Notes: a model not told the origin generated them from the letters alone. Counted from the stretch's first letter, positions 1 to 12,110 are shown. The stretch is DNA of 64,000 nucleotides from Calliphora vicina (GCF_958450345.1 NC_088782.1:105554358-105618357), one strand, 5' to 3'. Translations and numbers: made by a program.

Positions 1-497
1 CACAACATTTGTTTATTTAGAACAATCAAAATAAACAACTGAGGGAGAATATAACAATATAATGATAAAAACAACAACAACAACACCAGTAGTTATAATA
101 ACAAATTCTTTTGTTTAATAAAATTCATTTATTTGTTTAATATTTAACAAAAAAAAGATGTGACTGATTGACTTATAAAATTATAAAAAAAGAAATTAAA
201 CTAAGTGAATGATAGTTGTTATTAGACGAATATTTTTAATAATAAATTCTAAGGTAATTTAAATATTTTCATCTTATGATGAAAAACAACAACAAAATAA
301 ATTATTTACTAAAGAAATATTTTCTTTGCAATAAAAAAACATTGTTTTTAAACATACGTAAACTCTAAAAATAACAAATTAAACCAAATTAAGAAACAAA
401 CACAAAACATTTTTAGTATATTTAAACAAAAAAAAAAGAAAAATTCTACAAAATAGAAAATAAGGTGAAATTATTTGCTAGAACAACAACAAATAAA
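1..497. other. AT-rich sequence without recognised feature
   Basis: A-rich, low-complexity DNA with many AAC/ACA runs and stops in all frames. I see no repeat shared with the rest of the window. Confidence 0.6.
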
Positions 498-1232
498 AAC
501 AAGTAAGAAAGTATGATCGGTCAAGCCCGACCATATAATACCCTACACTAAGTAAAAGAGCAAAAACATTTTTCTTTTAAAATTTCAATAATTTATATTT
601 TTGAGTGATTTTCGGAAGTGGGCCTTATATGGGGGCTAGGACCAATTATGGACCGATCACCTTGAAATTAGGTCGTGTGATTTATGTCTTAATGATAAAA
701 TGTTGTGAGTATACCAACATTTTTAAGCGATTTATGCACGCTAAAGTGATTTTCGGAAGCGGGTTTATATGGGAGCTATGACTAATTATGGACCGATCGT
801 AACAACATTTAGTGACATGAATTTTGTATATATAAAACTTATTTGGAACGGAATTTGTGGAGATACATATATAAATTAAACATTTATGACCGATAAAGAC
901 CAACTTCGAGAGGACATTTGTATGGGGGCTAGGTGAAATAATAGACCGTTTTCATCCAGTTTCAATAGACTTCGTCTTTGGGCCGAAGAAATTATATGTA
1001 CCAAATTTGATCGAAATACCTTCAAAATTGCGACCTGTACTCTGTGCACAAGGTTTACATGAACAGCCAGCCGACCAGACGGACGGACGGACGGACATCG
1101 TTTAATCGACTCAGAAAGTGATTCTAAGTCGATCGGTATACTTTAAGGTGGGTGTTAGACTAATATTTTTGGGAGTTACAAACATCTGCACAAACGCATT
1201 ATACCCTCCCCACTATGGTGGTGAAGGGTATA
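498..1232 (-). mobile_element. HINE-A copy 1 (DINE-1-like non-autonomous Helentron)
   Basis: The element lies on the minus strand. Its 3' end is at the left: an oligo tail AACAAGTAAGAAAG followed by a stem-loop whose arms are TATGATCGG and CCGACCATA, then the subterminal repeat AATACCCTACAC. Its 5' end, at the right, carries the hairpin ending in CACCACCATAGTGG inside TACCCT...AGGGTA, preceded by a GGAC-type tetranucleotide run near 1078-1098. This order (5' hairpin, tetranucleotide run, internal units, 3' hairpin, conserved tail) matches the DINE-1/INE-1 group of Helentron-associated elements known from Drosophila. It has no coding capacity. The short frames read across such copies repeat in every copy and are not conserved as protein. 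Confidence 0.72.
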
Positions 1233-1573
1233 ATTAAACATTTATGACTGATAAAGTCCAACTTCGAGAGGACATTTGTATGGGGGCTAGGTGAAATAAT
1301 GGACCGATTTCAGCCAGTTTCATCCTTGGGCCGAAGAAATTACATGTGCCAAATTTGATTGAAATATCTTCAAAATTGCGACCTGTACTATGTGCACAAG
1401 GTTTACATGAACAGCCAGCCAACCAGCCAGACGGACGGACGGACATCGTTTAATCGACTCAGAAAGTGATTCTAAGTCGATCGGTAAGGTGGGTCTTAGA
1501 CTAATATTTTTGGGCGTTACAAACATCTGCACAAACGCATTATTCCCTCCCCACTATGGTGGTGTAGGCTATA
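1233..1573 (-). mobile_element. HINE-A partial copy 1b (5' half only)
   Basis: A second 5' half, about 90 percent like 871-1232, follows the first copy directly. It has its own tetranucleotide run (1430-1443) and its own 5' hairpin (1543-1572), but no 3' half or 3' stem-loop. The junction lies in ATAAATTAAAC, the element midpoint. The pair therefore has one 3' end and two 5' ends. Confidence 0.68.
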
Positions 1574-1574
1574 A

Positions 1575-2440
1575 CACTGGGCGATTATAACTTCTCTCGA
1601 CTTATATCGAGCTTTCTCAGAGATCATACTATACAATTTGTTGTAAATGGAATCTCATCAAACGAGTTCAAAATCAATTCTATGGTACAGCAAGGCCCTA
1701 TTCTTTCGCCTCCTGCATTTGTTATCTTTTTAAACGACCTTCTATGTCAAAATTCCAACTCTTTAGTCAATTATAGACCCAACCTATGAATGGTGTTGTA
1801 CGAATAGATTCAATTAGAATGCTTACAAGACTCAATGACCTTAGTCTCGTGCAGTTCACTTCGGTCCAATAATCGTTCCCTTTGTGTCGAAGGAAGCATT
1901 TAGGTGCCTTGATTTTCTAAAACGGTGTAGGAAATACTTCAATCCATCTGATCTCTTTACTATGTACAACACTTATAAACGACCTAAAATGGAATACAAC
2001 TCTCATGTATGGGCCGGTGCTTCGAAATATTTTTGGAGATATTCGTCTGCATACAGGAGAGGGGAAGGTGCTTATCTGTGGCAGTATCCAGCTCTAGTCA
2101 CTCACTGGAACGTCGTCGCATTTTGGCATGTATTTCAATTTTCTACCAATACTACAATGGAATCTGCTCTGCTGAAATTAGGAAACTTGTTTCCGAAACC
2201 CGTAGTTTTTTTTACCCAATACACGTTCTTCGGCAAGGGCTCACTAATTCATGGATCCAACATCTTATTTCATGGAAAATTCGATATTTAGCTGTCAGAG
2301 GAATAAGCGTCCTGCTGAAGTCTTCAATATTGAAAAATTCAATATATAAATAACCTTTTTTCGTAGTTCCAACACAATGCAATGCATGAGTAGGGGTTAT
2401 CCCCTGACTGGTGGTCCAAGCAAAAAACCAAAAAAAATGG
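1575..2440 (+). pseudogene. jockey-like non-LTR retrotransposon RT relic (L1)
   Basis: Reverse transcriptase motif 5 is legible near 1650-1740 as SSNEFKINSMVQQGPILSP followed by FLNDLL. The catalytic YxDD box and the thumb lead-in that should follow are deleted or shifted. From 1884 the frame reads KEAFRCLDFLKRCRKYFNPS and then PKMEYNSHVWAGAS, typical of the region after the RT domain of jockey/R1-type ORF2. A shift of frame is needed to read FYQYYNGICSAEIRKLV at about 2130-2190. The tail at 2370-2420 (SRGYPLTGG) resembles the C-terminus shared with a second relic at 19.3-22.0 kb. Several stops and frameshifts show it is dead. It abuts the HINE-A partial copy. The exact clade is uncertain. 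Confidence 0.72.
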
Positions 2441-2464
2441 GGAGGTTCAAGTCTCCATTGATTT

Positions 2465-2600
2465 TCATAGACATCTCAGGAGCGGCACCATTGGAACTCA
2501 AATTATGTCACCTCAGACATGCAACATTTTTAAACGGTTGAGATTTGTTTCTTTCATATTAGCATATTCAAAAGACCACGATAAGACCTATAAAAATATG
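2465..2600 (+). repeat. Fragment of the dispersed core module
   Basis: The stretch AGGAGCGGCACCATTGG ... CACCTCAGACATGCAACATT matches, with divergence, the middle of the module seen at 37.0, 58.4 and 30.2 kb. CAGACATGCAACATTTTTAA recurs at 24928. Confidence 0.4.
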
Positions 2601-2689
2601 ATTGCAAGTGATATTTATCTCTTAGAGTTAGTGAGTTGTGAAATCGTGCAAAAAAAAAAATTGGAAAGACAAACAAAATGAAATTGTTG

Positions 2690-3690
2690 GGTGTATGACT
2701 TATTCAAAGTATTGGCCCTTGTTATCTATGATCTTTTCCCATCTTTCTGTCAACATATAGATTCCGAGCCAAAAGAACTGTTCATATTTTGGAGGCCAAG
2801 AACGAATCAAACCCATTTCGGATACTCTGTTCCAAAGTGAAGTATATCCCAGATAGAGTGCTCTCTATCGATTGAAACAAACAGTAGTAGGACGGTGCAC
2901 GATCTGGTCTATAAGGCGGGTGAGGCAAAACTTCCCAACCACTTCATTCTACTTAAATACTTGCATAATGTTGCCGAACATTGTCATGATTGAATTTTAC
3001 GGGTTCCTGTCTGGCCGCATATTCTGGGAGTTTTTCGGCAAATGCTTCCTTCAAACGAATCAGTTGCATTCGGTATAGATTCCATGTGATGGTCTGTCCA
3101 GATTTCAGCAGCTCGTAATAGATAGAACACTTTTGCTGCCACCAAATACAGAGCAATACCTTATCGCCATGGATATTTTTCTTTGTTGTCGATTAGGCTA
3201 GTTGGCCGGGCTTCTCATACGATCTCTTACTCTTCGGGTTATTGTAATGGATCCATTTTCATCGTAAGTAATGATTCGATGATTTTCTTTTAAAGCGTTT
3301 AAACACCATTTCAGATATGCAAAATCGTCTTTCAAAGTCTCTCAGCTTCAATTCGTATGGTATCTATTTTCCATACATTTGGATGAATCCTGCTGCTCCA
3401 AAAAATTTAGCAAGCTCTTGTTGAGTTATACAACTATCTTCCTAGAGTAATGCCTCCAATTCTTAGTCTACAAACTTTTTTGGCTTCGTTGTCTTCCGTG
3501 TCAAAATCACCTCTTCTGAACCACACAAACCATCTCTCGCTCGTTGAAACCGATGGAACACAAACTTTGGTGAGCAATCGGTGTGCTTCAACGGCAGTTT
3601 TTTTCCAAATTAAAGAAGTAAAGCAAAACTTCGCGCATATGACGATTCGTTGGTATAAAATTCCACATTTTCGAAGGAAAAAAACTTTGT
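2690..3690 (-). pseudogene. mariner transposase relic M1
   Basis: Read on the minus strand, this is a degraded mariner transposase of nearly full length (the family is about 340-350 residues). The N-terminal helix-turn-helix region reads RHMREVLLYFFNLEK, then after a frameshift TAVEAHRLLTK, SERWFVWFRRGDFDTEDNE. The central part reads ITQQELAKFFG and KWIHYNNPKSKRSYEKPGQL, and the DDD-domain core reads LLCIWWQQKCSIYYELLKSG and FNHDNVRQHYAS (normally HDNARPH). The C-terminus near 2700-2740 resembles the usual WEKII...NKGQYFE ending. There are at least three frameshifts and stops, so it is inactive. I did not find the terminal inverted repeats with confidence. Copies of the same family lie at 12.4, 18.9 and 57.2-58.4 kb. 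Confidence 0.85.
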
Positions 3691-3719
3691 TGTTTACACT
3701 ATAATGTTCAATAACCAAT

Positions 3720-5186
3720 TGAGAATAACACTGTGTATAATTTAAGTCATGGAAATATAACCATATACGGACACCAGTACATGATAAAAGACCAAAAAAG
3801 ACCCGTGCCCAAATTCATTCACTTTGTTTTATGGGCCCCCAAAGCATTTATCATTTTCTCAGGCTCATAACTTGCAAATAGTTCGGAATTTTGATTTACT
3901 CTCTGAGGCAAAGTTGTAGCTCTTGACAAAAATTGTAAACCGATGTAATCAATAAAACTTCATCTTCAAGATCAAAATCGCAAAAACCTTTAAAAAAAAT
4001 TGAAAATAAATTATAATACAGTGTTTAAATTTACGATTAATGTTTTCGTGAGTACTTCGCGAATCCCAAATATGTTTATATGGTCCCCCAGAGGACCGCT
4101 GACAGCTTTGTGAGAACCGTTGCCTTATTATGTTTTGATACAGTGTTTAAATTTAAGATTAATATTTTCGTGAGTACTTCGCGAATCCCAAGTATGTTTT
4201 TATGGTCCCCCAGAGGACCGCTGACAGCCTTGTGAGCAAAAGTCCAGAATGGATTGTTCATGACAAATGTATTTATGCACTAACTAACTAAGTCGTGAAA
4301 GTTCTTTCACCTTGACATTAAATGTGACAAACAGACAAAGAGCGAAGCTGAAACTGGGCAGTCACTTACAGTGATCCTCAATAGTGACTATACACCAAAA
4401 ATTATTTGTTTTTTATTAAGATAATGAAAATTCTAAAATTTATCCATCGATTCAAATTTTAAAGCTTCGGTTTGTTGGAGATTGGGTTGAATAATAGATT
4501 CGGTTGTGAAAAAAAAAGATTTAAGTCGGACTATAATGATTTTAATAATTTTTAAAAAAAATCAAAAAAATCGCTGGTGTTTACTCACTTTTGAGGCTGT
4601 GTGTATCTAATAGAACAGGCAGTTTATATTAGATCGTCCATCCCAATGTCAGGTCAAGATGGCCTTTAGCAAAGAAACAAACCATCAACAACAAAATTAT
4701 AATTTTTGAGGAAATAAGTTTTTTTCACATCATTTATTGAGCGATATATGACCAATTTTAATGGTATTTGTTCAAAATTATTGTGAAAACCACTAATTAC
4801 CTATAAGTGTACAGAATTCATTCACTTAATAACGAAACAATGACAAACGCAATGACAAACTTATAACCTTAGCACCATAATAATGAAGGGTATCAATATA
4901 AATTTGAGAAGAAAAAAAACGTAAACAAATAAATCAAAAATAAATAACACAAATATTTCGTATTAAAGAAAAAAATTGGGGGTTCAAATCACACAAGTGC
5001 ATAAATGCAGGTGTTCACACTTGCAACAAAATAAAAATTGGCGTGAATTTCAAAGCACTGTGGGGAGGAGGGGTGAAAAAAAGTCAAATTGTAATAACTA
5101 CAGAACTTTGAAAATTAATGCACTAATGAAAACAAATCCTATTATAGTGATAAAGAAAGAGTTTATAATCCTGTATACAGGGATGT
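3720..5186. other. Non-coding AT-rich stretch with one duplicated segment
   Basis: Apart from the 122-bp-spaced duplication listed separately, I see no gene or recognised element. The stretch has many poly-A and poly-T tracts. Confidence 0.5.
4017..4236. repeat. Two ~98-bp direct repeats, period 122 bp
   Basis: Units 4017-4114 and 4139-4236 share about 92 percent identity by eye. Each contains GAGTACTTCGCGAATCCCAA and TCCCCCAGAGGACCGCTGAC. The 24-bp spacer after the first unit is not repeated. Origin unknown. Confidence 0.75.
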
Positions 5187-5190
5187 ATAT

Positions 5191-5796
5191 TGTTACGTTT
5201 TAACCTTTTCAAAACGTTTGTTTATTTCCGGATACTTTTGATTGCAAATAAAAGCCGTTTAGTAGTTTGAAAATTGTAACAACTCTTTATTTATTTAAAG
5301 TGTACAACAACAGAATTAAATAGTCACTCAGTGTTTTTATACACGTTTATAAATTCGCAGAAATAAAGACACACTTTATAATGTACACGAATTCACTTGA
5401 AAAACACAGCACACTTTAAGGCACACAGTTGATGTTTATTCGAAAAGCGTCTCTGATAAACTCACTAACGACTGCAACCTCTGCCACTATTTATAACACT
5501 GCCATCTGCACTCTAGATTTCTTTTTAACTATCTAGAGGTTTCTAATACATACGCCATCTGTGGTGTACTTTCTACAATGTTCTTTAACTGAATATTCGA
5601 ATTCGAATATACGGTCGCAGCAAACAGCGTTGCCAACTTACGATCAATGGTCAACTGAAAGCTTTTATTCAATGTTAATAATGCACACAGATATGTTACA
5701 GTTTGCTATTACAGCACTGCTATTTGAAAGCATTCTGCTACTTTTAAATTAGCCGTTAAAATCGTTATATTTGAATTCAAGTACAATTTCGTAACA
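5191..5796 (-). mobile_element. Solo LTR of a Ty3/gypsy-type element (copy 1)
   Basis: The 606-bp unit begins TGTTACG and ends CGTAACA, a 7-bp inverted terminal repeat with TG...CA ends, and is flanked by the 4-bp direct repeat ATAT (5187-5190 and 5797-5800). A diverged 550-bp copy lies in the opposite orientation at 45901-46450, again flanked by ATAT. The plus-oriented copy has a TATA box and an AATAAA signal, which sets the orientation of this one as minus. No internal retroviral-type coding sequence is present. A 4-bp ATAT target is known for the 297/17.6 branch of insect gypsy elements; assignment to it is an inference. Confidence 0.82.
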
Positions 5797-5800
5797 ATAT

Positions 5801-6800
5801 GTAGTTTCAATACAGAGACTAGCATAGAGGAGAAAAGTGGAAAAACTGATTGAAAAAATTGGAATTCTTTTGAGAAAGAAGAAAATCGATTAAAGAAGTA
5901 AAATTTCTATTATATTTCTAAGACATTTCAATACATTTAGGCAATAAATCTACTAAAAAAAATTAGTTTTGATAAAAAATACAAATTTTGGAGAGACTAT
6001 ATCTTAAACCATGTCTAGCACTGAATACTGTGCAGAAAGTTATAATTTGATCATATTATTATTATTAGTTTGGCAAATATTTATTAAGCAGTTTAGAAGT
6101 TTTATACCAAGATTTATATTAAAAGGTAAAAAATCACACTTTTAAAACCAAAACAAAATGTTACTTGCCTCTACTAATTGTCTCTTTTCCCCTCTCCTAG
6201 CATTTCTATTTCCATAAATTATTGATTCAAAACATTTTATGCCAAAATGCTAAAATAATTTCATAGCGCCAGTTATAATAAAATAAAGAAGCTCCGTCTA
6301 CACATGGGCATCCCACATAATTGAATTAATTATACGAGCAGTAGTGGCGCTTATTAGAGCAAAAAAATTTAAAAATAAAACAGCAAATTTTTAAATACAA
6401 ACAAACAAACTGAATAAAACAATAATAATTGTATTTATGAATGAAATTTTTGTGTGGTCTAGAAACCAAAAAAAAAAACTACAGAAAACTGCCTCAGCTA
6501 CAATGCTCACACTCACAATAAAATAAATACGTTGGAAATGCTATACAAAACAAAAAATTAAAAAATTAAAAAAAAAATATTTTCAAAATGATTTAATTAA
6601 AAACGTTGAGAGAAAAATATGGAAAAAAAACATATAATGCAAATCAATAAAATTTGATTTTTTAAGACTGAAATTAGGTAAACAAAATTATTTTTTTTCG
6701 AAATTTTTTTTAAAGTTTTTTCCAATTTTTTTGTTTAAAGATGCGAGATTTTTAGTAAAATTGACAATTTTTTTTTTCAAATAATCGTTTTAATTAAAAT
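5801..6800. other. AT-rich stretch without recognised feature
   Basis: Simple A- and T-rich sequence with long homopolymers (for example 6540-6790). No gene or repeat boundary seen. Confidence 0.5.
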
Positions 6801-6808
6801 ATAGGTAA

Positions 6809-8873
6809 CTAGCTTGAACCGGTGCGCTTCGCTACCTCTGTCGAAGTAAAATAAAAAAAATTTGAAAAGATTTTATAAGCAAATAAATGAATATAATTAA
6901 TACCGGAATTTCTTGTTTGTGATTAATTGCATACTATGCCGTTGAAGGTATAAAAAATATCCTGTGATTTTAAAAAAATCTTGAAGTTTTTTTAAGACAT
7001 TCGCCTATTTTTAGTCAGACTCCTTAGAATGATATGAAAGCTATTTATTATAATAGTTAAAGTAATGCTTCAAATGAGTTATTTTGTTACCATTGTAGAT
7101 AAAATATATAAATATTCGAATATCAAGTGTATCTAATTGTAAGAGTCTTTAAACTTTGTGTAAATTACGTTGATGCCAGTGTCCTGTTATGTCAGAAATT
7201 AAGATGGGGTGACACACCCCTTGTTCCCATCCGTCCCATTTTTGGATAAACTTCATGTACTGATAAGAAATTGATTCGTATAAAGTTTGAAGGCTGTCGC
7301 AATAATAGTTCTGCAGATATTCGAAAATACTATATACTTTGCAATGGAAGTTCCACGCCCACTTATCCACTCCCGCCCATTTCAAGCTATTCTATGTAAA
7401 ATGATAAGAGAGCTATTCGGACAAAGTTGGAAGAAACTAGTAATTATAGATCTCAAGATATTTAGAAATAACTAATTACTTTGCATGGGAGGTGACTCAC
7501 CCCGAGTTCCGATCCTTCCCATTTTTATACCCTTCACCTTCGTGAGAAGGGTATATATAAGTTTGTCATTCCGTTTGTAATTTCTACATTTTTCATTTCC
7601 GACCCTATAAAGTATATATATTCTGGATCCTTTTAGATAGCGGAGTCGATTAAGCCATGGCCATCTGTCTGTCTGCCTGTCTGTCCGTCTGTCTGTCTGT
7701 CTGTCTGTTGAAATCAATTTTCTGAAGACCCCAGATATCTTTGGTATCGAAATCTTCAATAATTCTGTCAGACATGCTTTCGAGAATTTTGCTGATTTTA
7801 TGAGGAAAAAACCAAGACAACATCGATTTTTGACCTATTTTTGACCTATATCTGGATTACTGAGACATTAATATAGACAATATGGATATCTAATCATAGA
7901 TATTTCAAAGACATTTGCAACGACGTATATAAGACCATAGTAAGTTGGACCTACAATGCTTCAAAATCGGAAAAAAAATTTTAAACCCGAATTTTTTTTT
8001 CAAAAAAAAAAAAAATTAAAAAACCAAAAAAAAAATTTTAAAATTTAAAAAAAATAATTTTTAAAATTTAAAATAATCGAAAAAAAATGAAGCACTCTTA
8101 CTTGTTTTAATTAACTTCTTGCACTGATAAGGAATTAACCCATATGAAGTTTGAAGCCTTTCACATTTACATGTCTCCAGATATTCGAAAATAACTATTT
8201 AGTTTGTATGGTAGGTACCACGCCCACTAACTTAATACCGCCCATTTTCTGCCAAACCATGTAAAATGATAAGGGTGCTATTCGGACTAAATTTCAAGAC
8301 TTCCACAATTATAGTTCACCATATATTTGAAAATAACTATTTACTTTGTATGAGAGATATCACACCCCCTGTTCCGATCCATTCCATTTTAAGTTAAACT
8401 TCAAACAGTGATACGAAATTGATTCGTGTAAAGTTTGAAGATAGTCTCAATTTTAGTTCTGTAGATATTCGAAAATAACTATTTACTTTGTATGGGTGGT
8501 ACAAATTTTGCCCTCTTTTGTCCCTTTGTGGTCCAAGTTAAGAAAAACTATATAGTCTATTATTGCTTCCAAGTAAAGGAATATCTATGTTCCAAATTTC
8601 AATCAAATCGATGCTGCACTTTACTCTTGATTGTTTAAGAACTAAAGGTACCAATTTTACCGGCTTTCCCCCTTTAAATCTCTTTCTGGTCCAAGTAGGA
8701 TATAGCCTATTGACGCTTCCAAGTAAGGATCTATCTATGTTCCAAATTTCAATAAAAGCGGTTCAGCCGTTTAGGCGTGATGCTCAAACAAACCAACAAA
8801 CAAACTTACAAAGACATTTATACAAAGACATATATTTATATAAAGCGGCATATAAAGTGTTATATATCAGTGG
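6809..8873 (+). repeat. Rep140: interspersed element of ~140-bp internal units
   Basis: It starts at CTAGCTTGAACCGGTGCGC and ends in GGTTCAGCCGTTTAGGCGTG plus AAAC-rich sequence. It is bracketed by the 8-bp direct repeat ATAGGTAA (6801-6808, 8874-8881), possibly a target duplication. Inside, about five diverged units of ~140 bp each carry ATTCGAAAATAACTATTTAC, CACGCCCACTT and GTTCCGATCC; the CCGTTTAGGCGTGATG-type tail is seen in many insect repeats. It has no coding sequence. A HINE-B element at 7526-8106 splits one unit. I cannot name the class. Confidence 0.6.
7526..8106 (+). mobile_element. HINE-B copy 1, nested in Rep140
   Basis: The 5' end TATACCCTTCACC forms a hairpin with GAGAAGGGTATA. 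It is followed by GTTTGTCATTCCGTTTGTAA, a GACCCTATAAAGTATATAT stretch, GGAGTCGATTAAGCCATG and a (GTCT)n run at 7660-7710. The 3' tail AGCACTCTTACTTGTTT is present, but the 3' stem-loop just before it has been lost. The insertion is in a T tract of a Rep140 unit (GATCCTTCCCATTTTT / TTTTAATTAACTTC), with no target duplication. Confidence 0.75.
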
Positions 8874-9039
8874 ATAGGTAATTAAATCTAGTTTTTAAAA
8901 ATTTTAAAAGTTTTTTAATATTTTTAGTTTTATAATAGTTTAATAGCCTTTTAAAAAGTTGGTTTATATAGAAATATTATTATCATATTTTTGGTGTAAG
9001 TTGATCAAGTTGAAATAAAGTAAAACAAATAATTATTAT

Positions 9040-11361
9040 CAAGGCAAGGATTTTTATGCACTAAAATATTCAAAATATGCGCTTATAATATGCACTATAA
9101 AGAGAGAAAATATGCAGTAAAAATGACAAAAATATGCAATCAAAACAAGTTTTTTATTTGAAATATATTTATTAATAAAAGAAAAATATAAATTTAACTA
9201 TTTTCAGATATGACTAGGAGAAACAATCGACTGAAAAGATTTTACCACATTTTGTCGAATTTTCTTAGACAAAAACACACGACTTCGTTACATCATATGT
9301 ATCCGACGGTAAATGCACTGTTCTGCAGGTATTATCGAATTCCTCCGTTAGCAAAAGTTTAATGATTTCTTGCAAGCATTAATTTTCTTACAATATGGTG
9401 GTACATTAGGATGGTAGGAACAAATATCTGGTGGATAACAAAAATATTGATATATCATACTTTAAGATCCGACTGTAAATGGCAAAGATATAACGAAAAA
9501 TGCAAAAAAGGCGACCCCTAGGTTCGACAAACAAATTTTTTTTTTCCTAAATGTCATGCAGAAATAAATTATATTAGGGGGTGTACGGGGAATTTGTTTT
9601 TGAGGTACGGTCTAATGTACAGTGTACACTGATATAAAAATATCGAGCCCTTAGCGCCAAATTATCGTAAGCGACATTTTTAAAATTTTTGTTTTATTGC
9701 AGAAATTAAAATTTTATGGACCGAATGATGTTTTAGCGTTCTCAGAATATCAAAATTGTTAATAACATCAAAAATATAGGGGGTAAGATTTTATCGTAAG
9801 TCAATGTTTATATTTTACAGTAAACAAATTTTATCGTAAGCGACACTCAGTGGTATAGAAAAAAAGAGGGAAATAAATCTGTAACTTCTAAATGGTTATA
9901 TTGGTTTGAATGAAATTTCACGTGCACAAAGAAGAAGTGTTGTCGAGTTTAAGTTTTGAACGTGGATCTCATGGGCTCACCAGGGGCGCGACCAATGGCC
10001 CTCAAAGTAAGACACCTCGGGTATGTTACATTTTTAAAACGATATTATTTCTTGGTTTGAGCTTCGATTTCAGTAACATTATACATGAATAGAATCTTCT
10101 CATCGAGTACTACAAAAAACCTTGTCGAAGCTATCAATTATCTATTATAGCTTAGGAGATATTCGCATTTGAAAATTAATTTTTCAAAATTTTTACCCAC
10201 CCTACTCCAGTTTCATGATAACAGCGTATCCAAATATTTACCGATTTTCTCCAGTTTTCCTTTATTGGACTAACAACACATGTGTGTGTCAAATGGAAAA
10301 AGAACTGTTTAAAAATAATGACTAAGTCCAAAGTTATATGCATTTGAATTTAAAAAATTTTTAAAAAGCAATTTTTCGCTATTTTTTTGGGAAAAAATAA
10401 CTTTTTTTCTTTTTAAGTTATCGCAAACAATTTCTAAGAGGATGTATAAGAAATTTCTACTTTCTGAAAGCTTAGTTTTCATAAAATATTTTAAAGGAAA
10501 ACCAATTTCAAAATTGTTGTTACCGAGGGGACCAGATCCTTTCAAAAAACACCTATTTTTTATGTAAAATTAAAATTTAGGGCAAAAATTCTCAAATCGC
10601 ATATTCGATATCAAAATATAGTAACCGATTTTAGATGGCCCAATATGCTTTTAATTATTTTGTAAAGGGTCATGATAACCCCGACCCTGGTATGGCTATT
10701 ATAGCCAAAAAACTAAAAATTACCATTTTTGGAATTTTTCAACACTTTTTTGGGAATTGCTGGATTGCTGATAATAAATTTCAAAATTCGTTTTTATTTT
10801 TCCATTTTAAATAGAAAAGTCTATATAACTGTGAAATTTCATTAAAAACTATTTATAAATAAAAATTTTATTTCAATTCGAAAAATTTTTATCTATGCAA
10901 AAATTCAATAAAAAACATTTTTTGTCATATTTTTCAATAAAGTATTCCATGAATTTTTAATTGTCAAAAGTTATAAATATTTGTGAAAAATAGACAAATA
11001 GCTTGAACGAAATTGTATTATATCGCATCGTAACATTTTTAGTTCTATGTATAAATTTCAAAATAATCAAAAAAACCTTCTCCTGTAAAATTTGTGTTTT
11101 GTCGCTTACGATAATTTGGCGCTAAGGGCTCGATATATCCAAAAGAAAATTAAATATGCAATAAAATGGAAAAATATGCTAAATATAGGCATTTAAAAGA
11201 AAAATATGCAAACTATGCATTTATAACAAAATATGCAAAAATATGCAACAACAACTCGATGCCATTTTGTTGTAAATTCTTCGATTCGGAAAGATATATT
11301 GTCAGAAATGATTTTGAGTTACTGACTACAAACATGCATTTGCATAGAAATCCTTGCCCTG
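9040..11361. mobile_element. hAT-K copy 2, non-autonomous, hosting a TIR-E element
   Basis: The terminal inverted repeats read CAAGGCAAGGATTTTTATGC and, from the other side, CAGGGCAAGGATTTCTATGC. A perfect 8-bp direct repeat ATTATTAT flanks it (9032-9039, 11362-11369), as expected for hAT transposition. Both subterminal regions (9055-9140 and 11150-11260) carry many copies of ATATGC or its complement, probable transposase-binding sites. Removing the nested TIR-E (9640-11136) leaves about 0.8 kb with no legible transposase. Confidence 0.8.
9640..11136. mobile_element. TIR-E copy 1, nested in hAT-K
   Basis: Perfect terminal inverted repeats of about 37 bp begin ATATCGAGCCCTTAGCGCC and continue through ATTATCGTAAGCGAC. 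The ends can be read as TA-flanked (TA/TCGAGCCC), which fits Tc1/mariner-type TA duplication. The 1.5-kb interior has no open frame of note. It carries the dispersed core module (about 9850-10390, with CTGTAACTTCTAAATGG and GATTTGAATGAAATTT). The copy at 44127-45339 lacks about 260 bp of this interior. Confidence 0.8.
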
Positions 11362-11447
11362 ATTATTATATATCAATGAATAGGTGCTTATGTCTAGTAT
11401 TTAAAGAGTCTAAAAGGTTTTTATTTATTTTGCTATATAGTGGTCTA

Positions 11448-12110
11448 ACAATGTTGCACAGTGGCTTGTTTTTTGGAAAAATTTCCATATCTGGGGAACT
11501 ATTGTAGATATTGTGACGAAATTTCACATGGTTGAAGCTGAGGTACTGTTGTTCAACTTCCAGGGCGTAATGGGGGCCAGTGCGTGGACCTTCTAAGTTG
11601 GCTGCGTCTAGTCTCACATTTAAAAAAAAAATAATTTTTGATCCGAAATTTAAAATATAAATAGTCCTTAAGAATAAGCTTACACGTGCAGGTTATCTGT
11701 TTTAGTTGAAGAGGAATTAAGTTTATTTATTTATATTTTTTACATTTGCACGTTCTTTTTTTTTGACATTGCGGGCCTAAGGAGGGTCGACATTTTTTTA
11801 AAATATCAGCTTTAGTGACGTTAAAATTCCAAATAAAATAAAAGCAATTTTCTAGCACTGATCTCGTCGTCCTATAAAAAGTTACATGCATCCAAATTTG
11901 GAACATGTAAAATGAGCCGAATTTTTCAAGTTTTTTCCCAAAAACGTCACTATATTTTTTCTTCTGTAGAAAAAAGTTTTCTTCCAGTTAATATAAAATG
12001 TTTATATGATCCGGAAAGAGAACTTAATTGAAAAGCGTGTACAGTAAAATTTGGTTCCCTTAAGCGGACATAGTACCCCTCAGCCCTATCCAAACTAGGA
12101 CAATTTAAAA
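11448..12110 (+). repeat. Diverged copy of the core module plus 3' extension
   Basis: It starts around GCACAGTGG, continues with GACGAAATTTCACATGG and GGGGGCCAGTGCGTGGACC, and later has GCGGGCCTAAGGAGG and AAAATATCAGCTTTAGTGAC. The same order recurs at 30218-31150. I found no terminal repeats. Confidence 0.5.
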
